From positions 1 to 36,554 of the forward strand of contig WQYC01000028.1 in assembly GCA_009781425.1 (NCBI GenBank): a DNA stretch of 36,554 bases. Reading direction: 5' to 3'. This stretch comes from Oscillospiraceae bacterium (GTDB lineage: Bacteria > Bacillota > Clostridia > Oscillospirales > Ruminococcaceae). The translations under genes were made by a program, and so were the position numbers. Position 1 is the stretch's first letter. Each line of letters opens with the position of its first letter. Under the pieces are notes generated by a model, which worked only from the letters and a program-made list of their open reading frames with translations, did no database searches and was not told where the DNA came from. Shown here piece by piece: positions 18,020 through 27,100 of this stretch.

Positions 18020-18056
18020 GACTTGTTGCTGTTTTGCACAAGAAGGAAAAAGGAAA

Positions 18057-19295
18057 ATGAAAAATAATCAAGGAATCAAAACAATATTAGCGGCAGTTGC
18101 CATTCAAATGACGCTCGGTATTGCATATATTTGGAGCGTGTTTCAAACAGGTATCGCCAACAGCATTTTCGGCGGGAACAACGCGGCGGCGGGAATGACC
18201 TTCTCGCTACTGCTCGCAACGCTGACAATAGGAAGCGTAATCGGCGGGAAGTTAGCGGTTAAATATTCAATCCGCAGAGTAGTGCTCATCGGCGGAGTTA
18301 TACTCAGCGCGGGATTCTTTTTAGCGTCCTTTACCACCTCGAGCTTTCCGTGGCTTTTATGGGGGTCATACGGCGTCATGGGCGGCGTCGGCATGGGCTT
18401 TACCTATTCGACGACAATAGCCTGCGCGCAAAAATGGTATCCGCATAAAAAAGGCTTCGTCACGGGGATTATCGTTTCGTCGCTCGGCTTCGGCGGCGTT
18501 GTGTTTACGCCGATAGTTGAAATGCTTATAGAAAAGTTCGGCGGACAGGAAATAGGCGAGCCGAACACGTTTATAGTGCTGAGCGTGATTTTCTTAGTAG
18601 TCTGCACAGCCGGCGGGCTTCTGCTCAAAAACCCTCCCGACGGCTACATGGCTGACAAGGCTTCTGCCGGCGCAGCACCCGCAGCCGTAAGTCTTACACC
18701 CACGCAAATGCTGAGAACACCGAAGTTTTATTTAGTGACGGGTTCACTGCTTTTGGCTTGCATGGGCGGGCTGATGATGATAGGCTTTGCGAAGCCGATT
18801 GCAGTAGCGAAGGGACTCGAAGCGACCGCTATGTACGGCGTGTTGGCGATTTCTATGTTTAACTCGCTCGGGCGTTTGGTTTGGGGTATGATTTCAGACA
18901 AATTAGGGCGAATAAATACAATCATACTGCTGCTTTCGGGAACAACAGTGCTGTCACTGCTCGTGAACATGGCTGAAAGCTGGTGGATTTACGTTTTAAT
19001 CGCTTGTATCGGCTTTTTTTACGGCGGCTTCCTCAGCAACTTCCCTTCGCTGACCGCCGATTTATTCGGAGCCGCGCACATGGCGACCAACTACGGCTTC
19101 GTGCTTCTCGGCTTCGGCACGGGCGCAATTGTCTCGTCGCAAATCGCGGGCTATTACAGGAATATCGCCGCAGAAGCAGGGGATATAAACCTGATGTTCC
19201 CCGCGTTTATCATCGCTTCCTGCTGTTCGGCGGCGGCGATTGTGTTAATGATTATTTTAAGAAAGCTTAGTAAGCAGAGCGGAGAAAATAAATAA
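18057..19295 (+). CDS. MFS transporter of the OFA (oxalate/formate antiporter) family
   Basis: This 412-residue inner-membrane carrier has 12 predicted helices. Family marks are IAYIWSVFQTG in helix 1, the loop GKLAVKYSIRRVVL after helix 2, GVGMGFTYSTTIACAQKWYP in helix 4, and the second-half motif GRLVWGMISDKLGR. OFA members exchange or import small organic anions such as oxalate, formate or pyruvate; the substrate here is unknown. The frame is open from 17946, but that lies in the upstream terminator; the ATG at 18057, preceded by AAGGA-rich sequence and a promoter, is the start. The stop overlaps the next gene by one base, so the two form an operon. Confidence 0.88.
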   Translation: MKNNQGIKTILAAVAIQMTLGIAYIWSVFQTGIANSIFGGNNAAAGMTFSLLLATLTIGSVIGGKLAVKYSIRRVVLIGGVILSAGFFLASFTTSSFPWLLWGSYGVMGGVGMGFTYSTTIACAQKWYPHKKGFVTGIIVSSLGFGGVVFTPIVEMLIEKFGGQEIGEPNTFIVLSVIFLVVCTAGGLLLKNPPDGYMADKASAGAAPAAVSLTPTQMLRTPKFYLVTGSLLLACMGGLMMIGFAKPIAVAKGLEATAMYGVLAISMFNSLGRLVWGMISDKLGRINTIILLLSGTTVLSLLVNMAESWWIYVLIACIGFFYGGFLSNFPSLTADLFGAAHMATNYGFVLLGFGTGAIVSSQIAGYYRNIAAEAGDINLMFPAFIIASCCSAAAIVLMIILRKLSKQSGENK

Positions 19296-19858
19296 TGAAA
19301 AACGACCGTATTTTGAAAATATGTTTAGCGGGGCTTTTGATAGCGATGGGGATAATTATTCCTATGTTTTCGCCGCTCAAAATTATTATCGAGCCTGCTT
19401 CGTTTACATTAGCGAGCCATGTAGCGATTTTCATTGCTATGTTTATATCGCCGTCTGTCGCTATCGCAGTGTGTATCGGAACGACGGTGGGCTTCTTTTT
19501 AGGCGGCTTCCCGATTATTATTGTGCTTCGCGCAGCTTCGCACGTTATTTATGCAGCAATCGGCTCGCTTTATTTGCACGAAATTGCGAAAAAAAGACTA
19601 ACCGAGAAGAAGCTTTGGATTTTCTCGGCTTGCATAGGGTTTATTCACGCTGTCGTTGAAATCGCGATTGTGACCGCGTTTTACGTCAGCCTTACAGTCG
19701 GCGACGCGTATTACGAAAAAGGCTACTTCGTGACGGTAATACTGCTTGTCGGGCTTGGGACGGTAATCCACAGCGTGATTGACTTCAAGCTCGCGCATAT
19801 AGTTGCACTTGCGCTGAGGCAGCAGAAGAATCTTAAAAAACTGTTCGAGAAGGTTTGA
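19295..19858 (+). CDS. NiaX-like ECF-type substrate-binding membrane protein
   Basis: The 187-residue protein has about six hydrophobic helices and the pattern of an ECF transporter S component: LAGLLIAMGIIIPMFSP, then ASHVAIFIAMFISPSVA and GFPIIIVLRAASHVIYA. This pattern resembles NiaX, the niacin-specific S component, which delivers vitamin to a shared EcfAAT module. That assignment is from recall of the family pattern and is moderate. No EcfA or EcfT gene is nearby, as usual for group II ECF systems. Translation is coupled to the MFS gene (taATG overlap, GGAG ten bases upstream). Confidence 0.6.
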   Translation: MKNDRILKICLAGLLIAMGIIIPMFSPLKIIIEPASFTLASHVAIFIAMFISPSVAIAVCIGTTVGFFLGGFPIIIVLRAASHVIYAAIGSLYLHEIAKKRLTEKKLWIFSACIGFIHAVVEIAIVTAFYVSLTVGDAYYEKGYFVTVILLVGLGTVIHSVIDFKLAHIVALALRQQKNLKKLFEKV

Positions 19859-19875
19859 GCTATTAAAAACGCAGA

Positions 19876-19905
19876 GCGGCGGGGATTAATCCCCGCCGCA
19901 TTTTT
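19876..19905. terminator. Terminator between convergent genes
   Basis: A perfect 10-bp G+C stem (gcggcgggga at 19876-19885 with tccccgccgc at 19890-19899) with a four-base loop is followed by attttt. It ends the MFS/NiaX operon. It also lies just beyond the stop of the minus-strand gene at 19909-20082, so it can serve both, with the better T-run on the plus strand. Confidence 0.9.
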
Positions 19906-19908
19906 ATG

Positions 19909-20082
19909 TTATGTTTTTAATTTTTTGCTGTTAGAGTTTTCTACTCGTTTTATATGACCTTTCAGAACCATATTTATGTACTGCGAGAAAGACCTGTCGT
20001 TTTTCTCTGCATATATTTTAATGTTCTCAACAATATCACCGTCAAGCGTAATGCTTACTTTTTGCTTTAGCGGTCTGTCCAT
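19909..20082 (-). CDS. Small ribbon-helix-helix DNA-binding protein
   Basis: This 57-residue protein is clearly coding: AGGAGG lies eight bases before ATG. It reads MDRPLKQKVSITLDGDI, a basic N-terminus leading into an alternating strand (KVSITL), then two helices (VENIKIYAEKN and SFSQYINMVLKGHI), the Arc/MetJ/CopG fold with the usual polar residue pattern. Such proteins bind DNA as dimers through the N-terminal strand and often repress their own promoter. It is divergent from the AT-rich zinc-ribbon gene at 20192 and shares the intergenic region with it. No toxin gene is coupled to it, so an antitoxin role is possible but unsupported. Confidence 0.85.
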   Translation of the reverse strand: MDRPLKQKVSITLDGDIVENIKIYAEKNDRSFSQYINMVLKGHIKRVENSNSKKLKT

Positions 20083-20110
20083 ATATTATACCTCCTATTT
20101 CTTTAATAGT

Positions 20111-20138
20111 AGCATAATATCATATCATGTATTGACAA
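20111..20138 (-). promoter_or_regulatory. Probable promoter of the ribbon-helix-helix gene
   Basis: On the minus strand TTGTCA (20138-20133) is followed after 16 bp by TATGCT (20116-20111), 28 bp before the start codon. It overlaps the -35 region of the divergent promoter. The match is only moderate. Confidence 0.45.
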
Positions 20139-20160
20139 GTAGGATAAAGTAGGATATAAT
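20132..20160 (+). promoter_or_regulatory. Consensus promoter with built-in direct repeat, possible operator
   Basis: A perfect TTGACA (20132-20137), 17-bp spacer and TATAAT (20155-20160). The spacer and -10 carry aagtaggata twice in tandem (20137-20156) with a ten-base period, one helical turn, as expected for side-by-side binding of ribbon-helix-helix dimers. It drives the zinc-ribbon gene at 20192; regulation by the divergent gene product is inferred. Confidence 0.75.
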
Positions 20161-20191
20161 AATAAAAAATATTATCTTTAGGAGGACATCT

Positions 20192-20917
20192 ATGTTTTGC
20201 TCAAAATGCGGAAAAGGTATAGATGAGGAAGCTCTTATCTGCGTACATTGCGGTGTAGGGACAGAAAAATATAGACAGGAGCAAAGACCAAAGAGACCAA
20301 TAGTTGAGTTCCCGAGTGTAACGGCTTTTATAAAAAAGTTTTCAATTGTTGAAATTTTTCTTTTAATTATATCTATCATGATATGTATATTATTTTTCGT
20401 TGCACCGATTTTCACTTTGACTGATAAAGATGGTTCGTTAAAGGTTACAGCGTTTAACGCAACGATGGGCAAAATAGTAGCAGAAACACACGTGAGAGGT
20501 GAAACTATAAGGGTTGTTCAAACAACAAGAGATAGTTATGGCGAACTTGATACTTTGAGATTAATACATTTAAGTATGTTGGTAATTCCTATCATTCTTA
20601 TTGCTTTAATAATTAAAGTGATTACAATTTCATCTTATGATAAGATGTTAAAGTTAAAAATTATTGATGTTCTTTTTAGGTTTTCAATATTGGGTATCGC
20701 TGTAGTTGCTTTATGTACAGTAGTTTATTTTGGCTTTTCTCCTTTAATACTTTTTATAAGAGAAGCGGCAAAATATGGAATAGATACTCCACCTATTCGG
20801 GTAGGTATCGGTATAATATCACCATTTATGTTATATATGGTAATATGTATTATGTCGAAAGTTCGATTTAATGATGTATATGATAATTATGTGGAAAATG
20901 GTGATGAAAACGATTAG
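20192..20917 (+). CDS. Zinc-ribbon multi-pass membrane protein, AT-rich
   Basis: The 241-residue protein begins MFCSKCGKG with a second pair CVHC at residues 17-20, a four-cysteine zinc ribbon, followed by a basic linker and about four membrane helices (about 50-75, 125-150, 165-195, 205-225). An extracellular or periplasmic loop (about 76-120) follows the first helix. I do not recognise a function. Codon and base use is strongly AT-rich compared with neighbours, suggesting acquisition or poor adaptation. The start has TTAGGAGG upstream and a near-perfect promoter. It ends 3 bp before a shared terminator. Confidence 0.8.
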   Translation: MFCSKCGKGIDEEALICVHCGVGTEKYRQEQRPKRPIVEFPSVTAFIKKFSIVEIFLLIISIMICILFFVAPIFTLTDKDGSLKVTAFNATMGKIVAETHVRGETIRVVQTTRDSYGELDTLRLIHLSMLVIPIILIALIIKVITISSYDKMLKLKIIDVLFRFSILGIAVVALCTVVYFGFSPLILFIREAAKYGIDTPPIRVGIGIISPFMLYMVICIMSKVRFNDVYDNYVENGDEND

Positions 20918-20920
20918 TAT

Positions 20921-20950
20921 AAAAAAGCGGCAGATTTCTGCCGCTTTTTT
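20921..20950. terminator. Bidirectional terminator, zinc-ribbon gene / gpr
   Basis: A symmetrical stem of 14 bp (aaaaaagcggcaga at 20921-20934 with tctgccgctttttt at 20937-20950) carries A- and T-runs on both sides, so it works on either strand. It separates the convergent genes ending at 20917 and 20953. Confidence 0.95.
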
Positions 20951-20952
20951 GC

Positions 20953-21777
20953 TCAAAATCTGAGTTTCTCGATTTCTTCCTCCGTCAGCGTAGGAACAAG
21001 CACTCTATTCAAAGCCCTTGAAATCACCTTCGCGAAACGATTAATCACGCTGTCAATATCACGCGGGACAACCATAGCTTCGCCGCCGAAGCTGTCGGTA
21101 ATCCCGGGGCAGATTGACGACAGGTCAATCACAGTCGGAACGCCGAGCGCGACGACTTCACAGCCGCAGCCGAGCGTTCGCTTTGAAATTTCCTGCCGTG
21201 AGTTGCCTACGCCGCTCCCGGGGGCGATTCCCGTGTTTGTAACCTGAATTGTCCGCGCAAGCCGCTCAGGTTCGGCGCAGGCGAGGCTGTCAATCACCAC
21301 AACCATATCAGGCTTAATGCCGTCTGCGATGAAGCCGAGCTGACGACTGCTTTCCATACCTGTCTGCGCAAGCACGCCTGTTTCCACTACAAAAACCTCT
21401 CTCATTCCAAGCTCGGTGAATTCTTCGCTTTGGGAGAGGTGCGCGGTGGCGGCGATTTTTGAAGCGGCGCGGACGCCGAGGCTGTCGGGCGTTATGTTCG
21501 CGTTGCCGAGCCCTGCTACTAATATGCGTCCTTTTTCGGGAATGAAAGCGGCGAGAACCCGCGAAAGCGCGTCCACTTCCGCGTCTTCGTCGTATTCAAG
21601 GTGAGAATCGCAGTGCAGGGTTGTGTAAATGCCTGCGGGCTTGCCGAGCGCGTTGCTCTCGGGGAGCTCGGTCTCGGTAAGCAGAAGCCCGTGAATACGG
21701 CGTTCCTTGCGGCTTATGCCGTCTTTTATAAGTTCTAAGGCTAAGTCGGTTCTGTTCATATGGCTATTGTTTGTCAT
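20953..21777 (-). CDS. gpr: Germination protease GPR
   Basis: GPR is the spore endopeptidase that degrades small acid-soluble proteins during germination, made as a zymogen that cuts its own propeptide. The protein is about 274 residues. The mature N-terminal motif RTDLALE follows only seven residues of leader. Two conserved acidic regions, GLGNANITPDSLG and VVVIDSLA, hold the aspartates used by this peptidase family (A25), and TNTGIAPGSGVGNSRQEIS is intact. The reading frame extends to 21831, but a poor ribosome site (GGGGGA at 21796-21791) fits the ATG at 21777 or the TTG at 21780. It marks the organism as endospore-forming. It is divergent from the phosphorelay operon. Confidence 0.92.
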   Translation of the reverse strand: MTNNSHMNRTDLALELIKDGISRKERRIHGLLLTETELPESNALGKPAGIYTTLHCDSHLEYDEDAEVDALSRVLAAFIPEKGRILVAGLGNANITPDSLGVRAASKIAATAHLSQSEEFTELGMREVFVVETGVLAQTGMESSRQLGFIADGIKPDMVVVIDSLACAEPERLARTIQVTNTGIAPGSGVGNSRQEISKRTLGCGCEVVALGVPTVIDLSSICPGITDSFGGEAMVVPRDIDSVINRFAKVISRALNRVLVPTLTEEEIEKLRF

Positions 21778-21803
21778 CAAAAGTAAAATATCCCCCGAGT
21801 TTA

Positions 21804-21832
21804 TTGACTTTTTGCTTTTAATATAGTACAAT
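21804..21832 (+). promoter_or_regulatory. Promoter of the phosphorelay operon
   Basis: TTGACT (21804-21809), 17-bp spacer, TACAAT (21827-21832), followed by GGGGAG (21848-21853) and a TTG start at 21862. The whole 29-bp module is matched at 26 positions by the minus-strand promoter at 29876-29848. Confidence 0.8.
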
Positions 21833-21861
21833 AGAATTACAAATATTGGGGAGTTTTCGTT

Positions 21862-23739
21862 TTGAAGCTATTTAATATGTCCGAAAAGAATAAAAATGAC
21901 GAAATAGACGCTTTACGTGCCGAGCTCGCAGAAGTAAAAGCTGAAGCCGAAGCCGCGAAGCGCGCGAAGAACGCCTTCTTTACTTCTGTCGTTCATGAAA
22001 TCCGCACATCTATGAACGCTGTCGCAGGGATGGCGGAGCTTTTAGAAAATTCCGAGAACAATGAAAAAACCGAAATAATAAAAACACATTCGGAAATTAT
22101 GATTGAGCTGGTAGAAGACCTGCTCGACTTTTCGCGCATTGAAAACGGGACTTTCGATTTACAGCCTGAGCATTATTATTTTCCCGCTCTGCTTGAAAAG
22201 ATTACGAATACGGCGCGGCTGAAGGCGCGGGAAAAAGCACTTAAATTCACTACAGAATTCCGCGAAGAGATACCGCCGTATCTATATGGCGACTCGGCGA
22301 AGCTCGCGCGAGTACTCGCGAATCTGCTGTCGAACGCGGTGAAATTCACCGACAAGGGAAGCGTTACGCTTTCGCTAAACGTTAAAGAAAACACGCTTGA
22401 ATTCGCGGTCAGCGATACGGGAGCAGGCATAAAACCCGAGGATTGCTCAAAGCTTTTCGATTATTTCAAGCAGATTGAGGAGCGCAGGAATAAAGGACTC
22501 ACAGGGCTCGGACTCGGGCTCACGATTACCGATAATATTATCCGCGCGATGAACGGGAAGCTAACTGTTGAGAGTATTTACGGCTTCGGCTCGACGTTTA
22601 GGGTTGAGATTCCTTTTGAAGCGGGCGACGAGGAACAAGCGAGCATAAGCGAGGACGCAAATAATCATGTTTACGCGCCCGAAGCAAAGGTTCTGATTGT
22701 TGACGACATAGACGTGAATCTAAGCGTCGGGGCAGGCTTTTTGAAGCTACATGGGATTACAGCCGACATAGCCACAAACGCCAAGGACGCAATCAAAAGA
22801 GTCTGCGAAAAGGATTATGACATAGTTTTCATGGACCATATGATGCCCGAAACCGACGGCGGAAAGGCTTCGGAAATTATTCGCAGCTTCGGCGGCAAAT
22901 ATGCTAAAAATGCCCAAAATAATAGCGAAAATAGCCTTAAAATAATCGCGCTGACCGCCAGCGTCTCGCCCGAAACAAAAGCGTTAATGCTTGAATCGGG
23001 CATGGACGACTTCCTGCCTAAGCCGGTCACGAAGCAATCGCTCAATCAAATGCTGAAAAAGTGGCTCCCTGCCGATAAATACGAAACAAAAAGCGAAGAA
23101 ATATCTGAACAGAGTCCCGAAGACAAGCAGTTTTTCTCGGAGCTTGCGGAAAAAGCAGAGGGACTCAACACTGAGCTCGGCTTCAAACGCTCGGGCGGGA
23201 CGGCGCAGGCGTATAGGAATTCATTGAAGCTGTTATATCGGCGGATTCCTAAGAGCCTTGAAAAGCTTGAAAAATATTTAAGCTGCAATTCAATGCATGA
23301 TTTTAAGGTTGAAGCGCACGGAATGAAGGGCGCGCTCGCGATTAACGGCTTGGAAAGGCTTTCGGGCTCAGCTTACGGGCTTGAACTTGCGGCTGAAGCG
23401 GAAAACGCAGATGTCTGCAGGAAAAATCTGCCGGGCTTCGCAGAAAAGCTCAGCGCACTTAAAGCTATATTAGCAGAGACATTTCCCGAAAAAGCAGAAG
23501 CAAAAGAAACAAAAAAAGAAGGCGGCAGGGACGCTCTCGCCCGCATTATAGAAAGCTTGATTATAAACGTTGAGCGGTTCGACAGAACGTTGGCTCTCGA
23601 AGAAATTGAAAGCGCGATGACCCTGGACTTCGGCGAGGGAGATAAGCTTTTCTCGCTTTTGAAAGCAGACTTAGAAGACTTTGACTACGACTCGGCAATG
23701 GAAAAATTACAAAGCTTTAATACAGGAGGAAAAACATGA
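21862..23739 (+). CDS. Soluble hybrid histidine kinase with receiver and HPt domains
   Basis: The 625-residue protein has no membrane helix and no recognisable sensor domain. After a short coiled coil (about 10-38) come HisKA with H45 in VVHEIRTSMN, the HATPase domain (about 150-260; NLLSNAVKF, DTGAGI, GLGLGL), a receiver (about 273-395; IVDDIDVN and phospho-acceptor D325 in VFMDHMMPE) and an HPt domain with H486 in EAHGMKGAL, followed by an extra helical region to the end. All parts of an intramolecular phosphorelay are present. The start is TTG eight bases after GGGGAG; an internal ATG at 21877 is too far from it. It overlaps the next gene by ATGA. Confidence 0.9.
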   Translation: MKLFNMSEKNKNDEIDALRAELAEVKAEAEAAKRAKNAFFTSVVHEIRTSMNAVAGMAELLENSENNEKTEIIKTHSEIMIELVEDLLDFSRIENGTFDLQPEHYYFPALLEKITNTARLKAREKALKFTTEFREEIPPYLYGDSAKLARVLANLLSNAVKFTDKGSVTLSLNVKENTLEFAVSDTGAGIKPEDCSKLFDYFKQIEERRNKGLTGLGLGLTITDNIIRAMNGKLTVESIYGFGSTFRVEIPFEAGDEEQASISEDANNHVYAPEAKVLIVDDIDVNLSVGAGFLKLHGITADIATNAKDAIKRVCEKDYDIVFMDHMMPETDGGKASEIIRSFGGKYAKNAQNNSENSLKIIALTASVSPETKALMLESGMDDFLPKPVTKQSLNQMLKKWLPADKYETKSEEISEQSPEDKQFFSELAEKAEGLNTELGFKRSGGTAQAYRNSLKLLYRRIPKSLEKLEKYLSCNSMHDFKVEAHGMKGALAINGLERLSGSAYGLELAAEAENADVCRKNLPGFAEKLSALKAILAETFPEKAEAKETKKEGGRDALARIIESLIINVERFDRTLALEEIESAMTLDFGEGDKLFSLLKADLEDFDYDSAMEKLQSFNTGGKT

Positions 23740-24140
23740 ACAGCACTAATTCAAAAAAACAGGTAAAAAAACCTAAAATCTTAGCGGTTGACGATGTTTC
23801 TGTAGTACTTAACGCCATTACTTCCGCGCTTGAAGCGCATTACGAGGTTTTCTGCCTTACAAAAGCAGAGCAGGTTGAACGGTTTTTGAAAAACACCGAC
23901 AACGTGCCGGACTTGTTCATTTTAGACATAGAAATGCCGGATATGAACGGCTTCGACCTTATTAAAGAAATCAGAGAATTTGAAGAACACAAGGAAACCC
24001 CTATAATAATTCTTACCGGAAACGCAACAGTGCGCAATTTTCATGTTGCATTTAAGCAGGGCGTAATGGATTTTATCGCAAAGCCCGTAGACTCAAAGGT
24101 TCTGCTTGAAAAGGTAAACGCGCAAATAAAAAGGAAGTAA
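23736..24140 (+). CDS. Single-domain response regulator
   Basis: A 134-residue stand-alone receiver: acidic pair VDD at 18-20, phospho-acceptor D64 in LFILDIEMPDMNG, the Thr of LTGN and the conserved Lys of AKPVD. There is no output domain, so it may pass phosphate between the flanking hybrid kinases or bind a partner, as CheY and Spo0F do. The first 14 residues are basic. It starts inside the stop of the upstream kinase and ends 5 bp before the next. Confidence 0.92.
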   Translation: MNSTNSKKQVKKPKILAVDDVSVVLNAITSALEAHYEVFCLTKAEQVERFLKNTDNVPDLFILDIEMPDMNGFDLIKEIREFEEHKETPIIILTGNATVRNFHVAFKQGVMDFIAKPVDSKVLLEKVNAQIKRK

Positions 24141-24145
24141 TTTTT

Positions 24146-27100
24146 ATGGCTCAAAATATAAGTCGTAAAATAACAATTTTCCTCATCGTGCTGCTTATTG
24201 CATACGCGCTCGTTGAGGGTGTGTTGGGTTTTGCGGTTTATATTTCTGATAATACAAAGGCATACGCGGAAAACGCGCTGACAATCGCCGAAGCCGCCGC
24301 TTCTGACAATGCGGGAATCGCCTTGCTCACAGCAGGCACACAGGCGAGCGCAGTTTATATGCTTGAAAAAAGCGGCAACGACAGCGAATATATTCTCTTA
24401 GCGCTCGGAAGCGCAGAAATAAGCGCGGGAACAACCGTAAACGCGGCGGCTCTTGCGCCCCAAATAAGCATCGCATTTAACGAGGGAAAAACAAGCTCAA
24501 CAGGGATTTACGAAGCCTACGGCGATAAGCTCATTTCGGGCTTCGCGCCTGTTTTTGACGCTCGCGGCAACGTAATCGCAGTCGCAGGTGCAGACATCAG
24601 CGCGGAAAAACTTTACTTAGACGCGCTGTATTACGCGGTCAGAAAGGTTTTGATTTCGGCGGGGTTTCTGTCGGTAATCGGCTGTTTAATCGCGCTGTTT
24701 GTTTTCGGGCGCAGAAGTAAGCTTGCTTCTGCCGACTTGAAAGAAACACGCGTCACCGATAATTCCGCGTCTGTAATTGAAAATATAGATTCGTTAGTTT
24801 ACGCGACCGATATAGAAACGCATGAGCTGCTTTTCGCGAACAGCAAGCTGCTCAAAACTATAGGGCTTTCAGCGTCTGAAGCTGTGGGCAAAAAATGCTG
24901 GGAGGTTATCGGAAAGGGCGGCGCGCCCTGCGGGTTTTGCCGCTTACCGAGACTGCTCGCGGACAAAAGCCAAAAAGCCTACGAATGGGAGCATTACGAC
25001 GAAAAGACGGCAAAGTGGTTCTTGTCGCGCGGCTCGCTGATAAAGTGGACTGACGGGAGAACCGCGCACTTCAAAATCGCGACAGATGTTACAACGCTCA
25101 AGGCTTACGAGGAGCAGATGAAGTATTTTTCTGCGATTATCGCAACGTCTGACGCGGGCATAATCGTCAACGACAGGCGCGGACATATACAGGAGTGGAA
25201 CATAGGCGCGACGCACATTCTCGGCTATGAGCGAAATGAAGTAATCGGCAGAAGCCCGAAGGATTTCAACCCGCCCGCAAGCCACAAATACATAGAAAAC
25301 ATAATATCGCGCATAATCAGCGGCGAGCATATTCATCACTCTGAGGAAATGCGCCTGCATAAAAATGGTAAAAAAGTCTTCTGCTCGATTACTTACACGC
25401 CGATTATGGACGACAAGGGCTTGGTGAGCGGATATGTTTCGGTTTTTCATGATGTTTCGGAACGTGTCAGAAAAAAAAGAATGCAGGAAGATGCACTGCA
25501 CGAAGCAGTGCTGAACGCGTCGGAAACCTCGCGCCTCAAATCTATGTTCCTTGCCAACATGAGCCACGAAATCCGCACGCCTATGAACGGAATCATCGGG
25601 CTTACGGAGCTTGCGCTTGAGGGCGGTGGGCTTACTGAAAAAACCATCGATTACCTTACAAAAATCCGTTCAAGCGCGGTAGGGCTATTAGATATAATCA
25701 ACGATATTCTCGATATTTCTAAAATTGAAGCAGGTAAGAGCGAGCTCGAAAGCTTCGCGTTTACCTTCGGCGACGTGTTCAAAAGCTGTGAGGTTATTTC
25801 CGAGCTGAAGGAAAAAAACGAAGACGTAAAGCTTATATTTAACTGCGGCGAGCTTGCCGCTGAGGTAGTCTTAGGCGACCCGACAAAGCTTAGGCAAATC
25901 TTCATGAACCTGCTGTCGAACGCTATTAAGTTCACGAGCAAGGGCTCGGTGGAGCTTTCCGCTGAGGTTGCCGAGCGGCGCGAGGACAGCGTGGTTGTAA
26001 GATTCGCGGTCAAGGACACCGGCATAGGCATGAACGAGAAGCAAATCCAGCGGGCATTAGAACCTTTTGTGCAGGCAGATGCAAGCACTACCCGAAGGTA
26101 CGGCGGAACAGGGCTCGGCTTGTCAATTACTAACGCCTTGCTTGAAATGATGGGTGCAGGGCTTATTGTTGAAAGTGAGGAGGGCGAGGGCAGTACCTTT
26201 AGCTTCACGCTGACCTTTAAAATCGCGAGCAAATCCGCGCCTATAATAGTAAACTTCGAGGATTATAACAAAGAAAACGAAGATAAGAAGCCTGTGTTCG
26301 CGGCGGAAGCACTTGTCTGCGAGGACAACTCCATTAACCGCCAGGTTATAGAAGAGCATTTAATGCGAATCGGTATTAATCCCATAATTGCCGAGAACGG
26401 TAAAATCGGCGTAAACATGGCGAAGACCCGTATGCGTACAGGCAAGCCGTTCGATATTATTCTGATGGATATTCATATGCCCGTCATGGACGGACTGGAA
26501 GCCATGCAGAAGCTAATCGAGGCAGGGAGCGAAACGCCTGTAATAGCAATGACCGCGAACGCTATGCCCGAGGACAGGGAGCTGACGCTTCAAAGCGGAA
26601 TGTCCGACTATATCTGCAAGCCGTTCACGGCGCGGGATTTATGGAGCTGCTTGCTTCGCTTCCTTAAACCCATAAGATACGATGAAATAATTCCGAGCAC
26701 CGTAACAGGCGACAGAAACGAAGTTATCGACGGCGTTTCCGGACTTGAAAAGTCCGCAGGAGACCCGGGACTTTACAAGAAAATCAAAACCGACTTCTAC
26801 TTCAAAAACCTCAAAACGATGGAAGTCATTGAAGAAGCGGTAAGCCGCGGCGACTTCGTAACTGCGCACAGACTTGCACACACGCTCAAAGGTGTCGCTG
26901 TATTAATTGGTGCGGTGCGCCTCGGAGAAGCGGCGCGCTCTGCCGAGAAGTTCTATGCCGACGGGGTGGACGATGCGGAGGCGTTAGCGGTAATGCGCGA
27001 GCGGCTTGACGCGGTGTTAGAGGCTTTATCAGAGCAGGCGTTTGAATCGCGCAAGGAAAGCGAAAAGGCAGACTTCGCGGTGACGCAGACGAATATCGTG

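Noticed and set aside
17946-18056. N-terminal extension of the MFS transporter
   Set aside because: The extension begins inside the upstream terminator and passes through the MFS promoter; the ATG at 18057 follows the promoter and a ribosome site.
24944-25567. 207-residue minus-strand ORF opposite the membrane hybrid kinase
   Set aside because: It is a codon-bias shadow of the kinase PAS/HisKA region; there is no ribosome site or recognisable domain.
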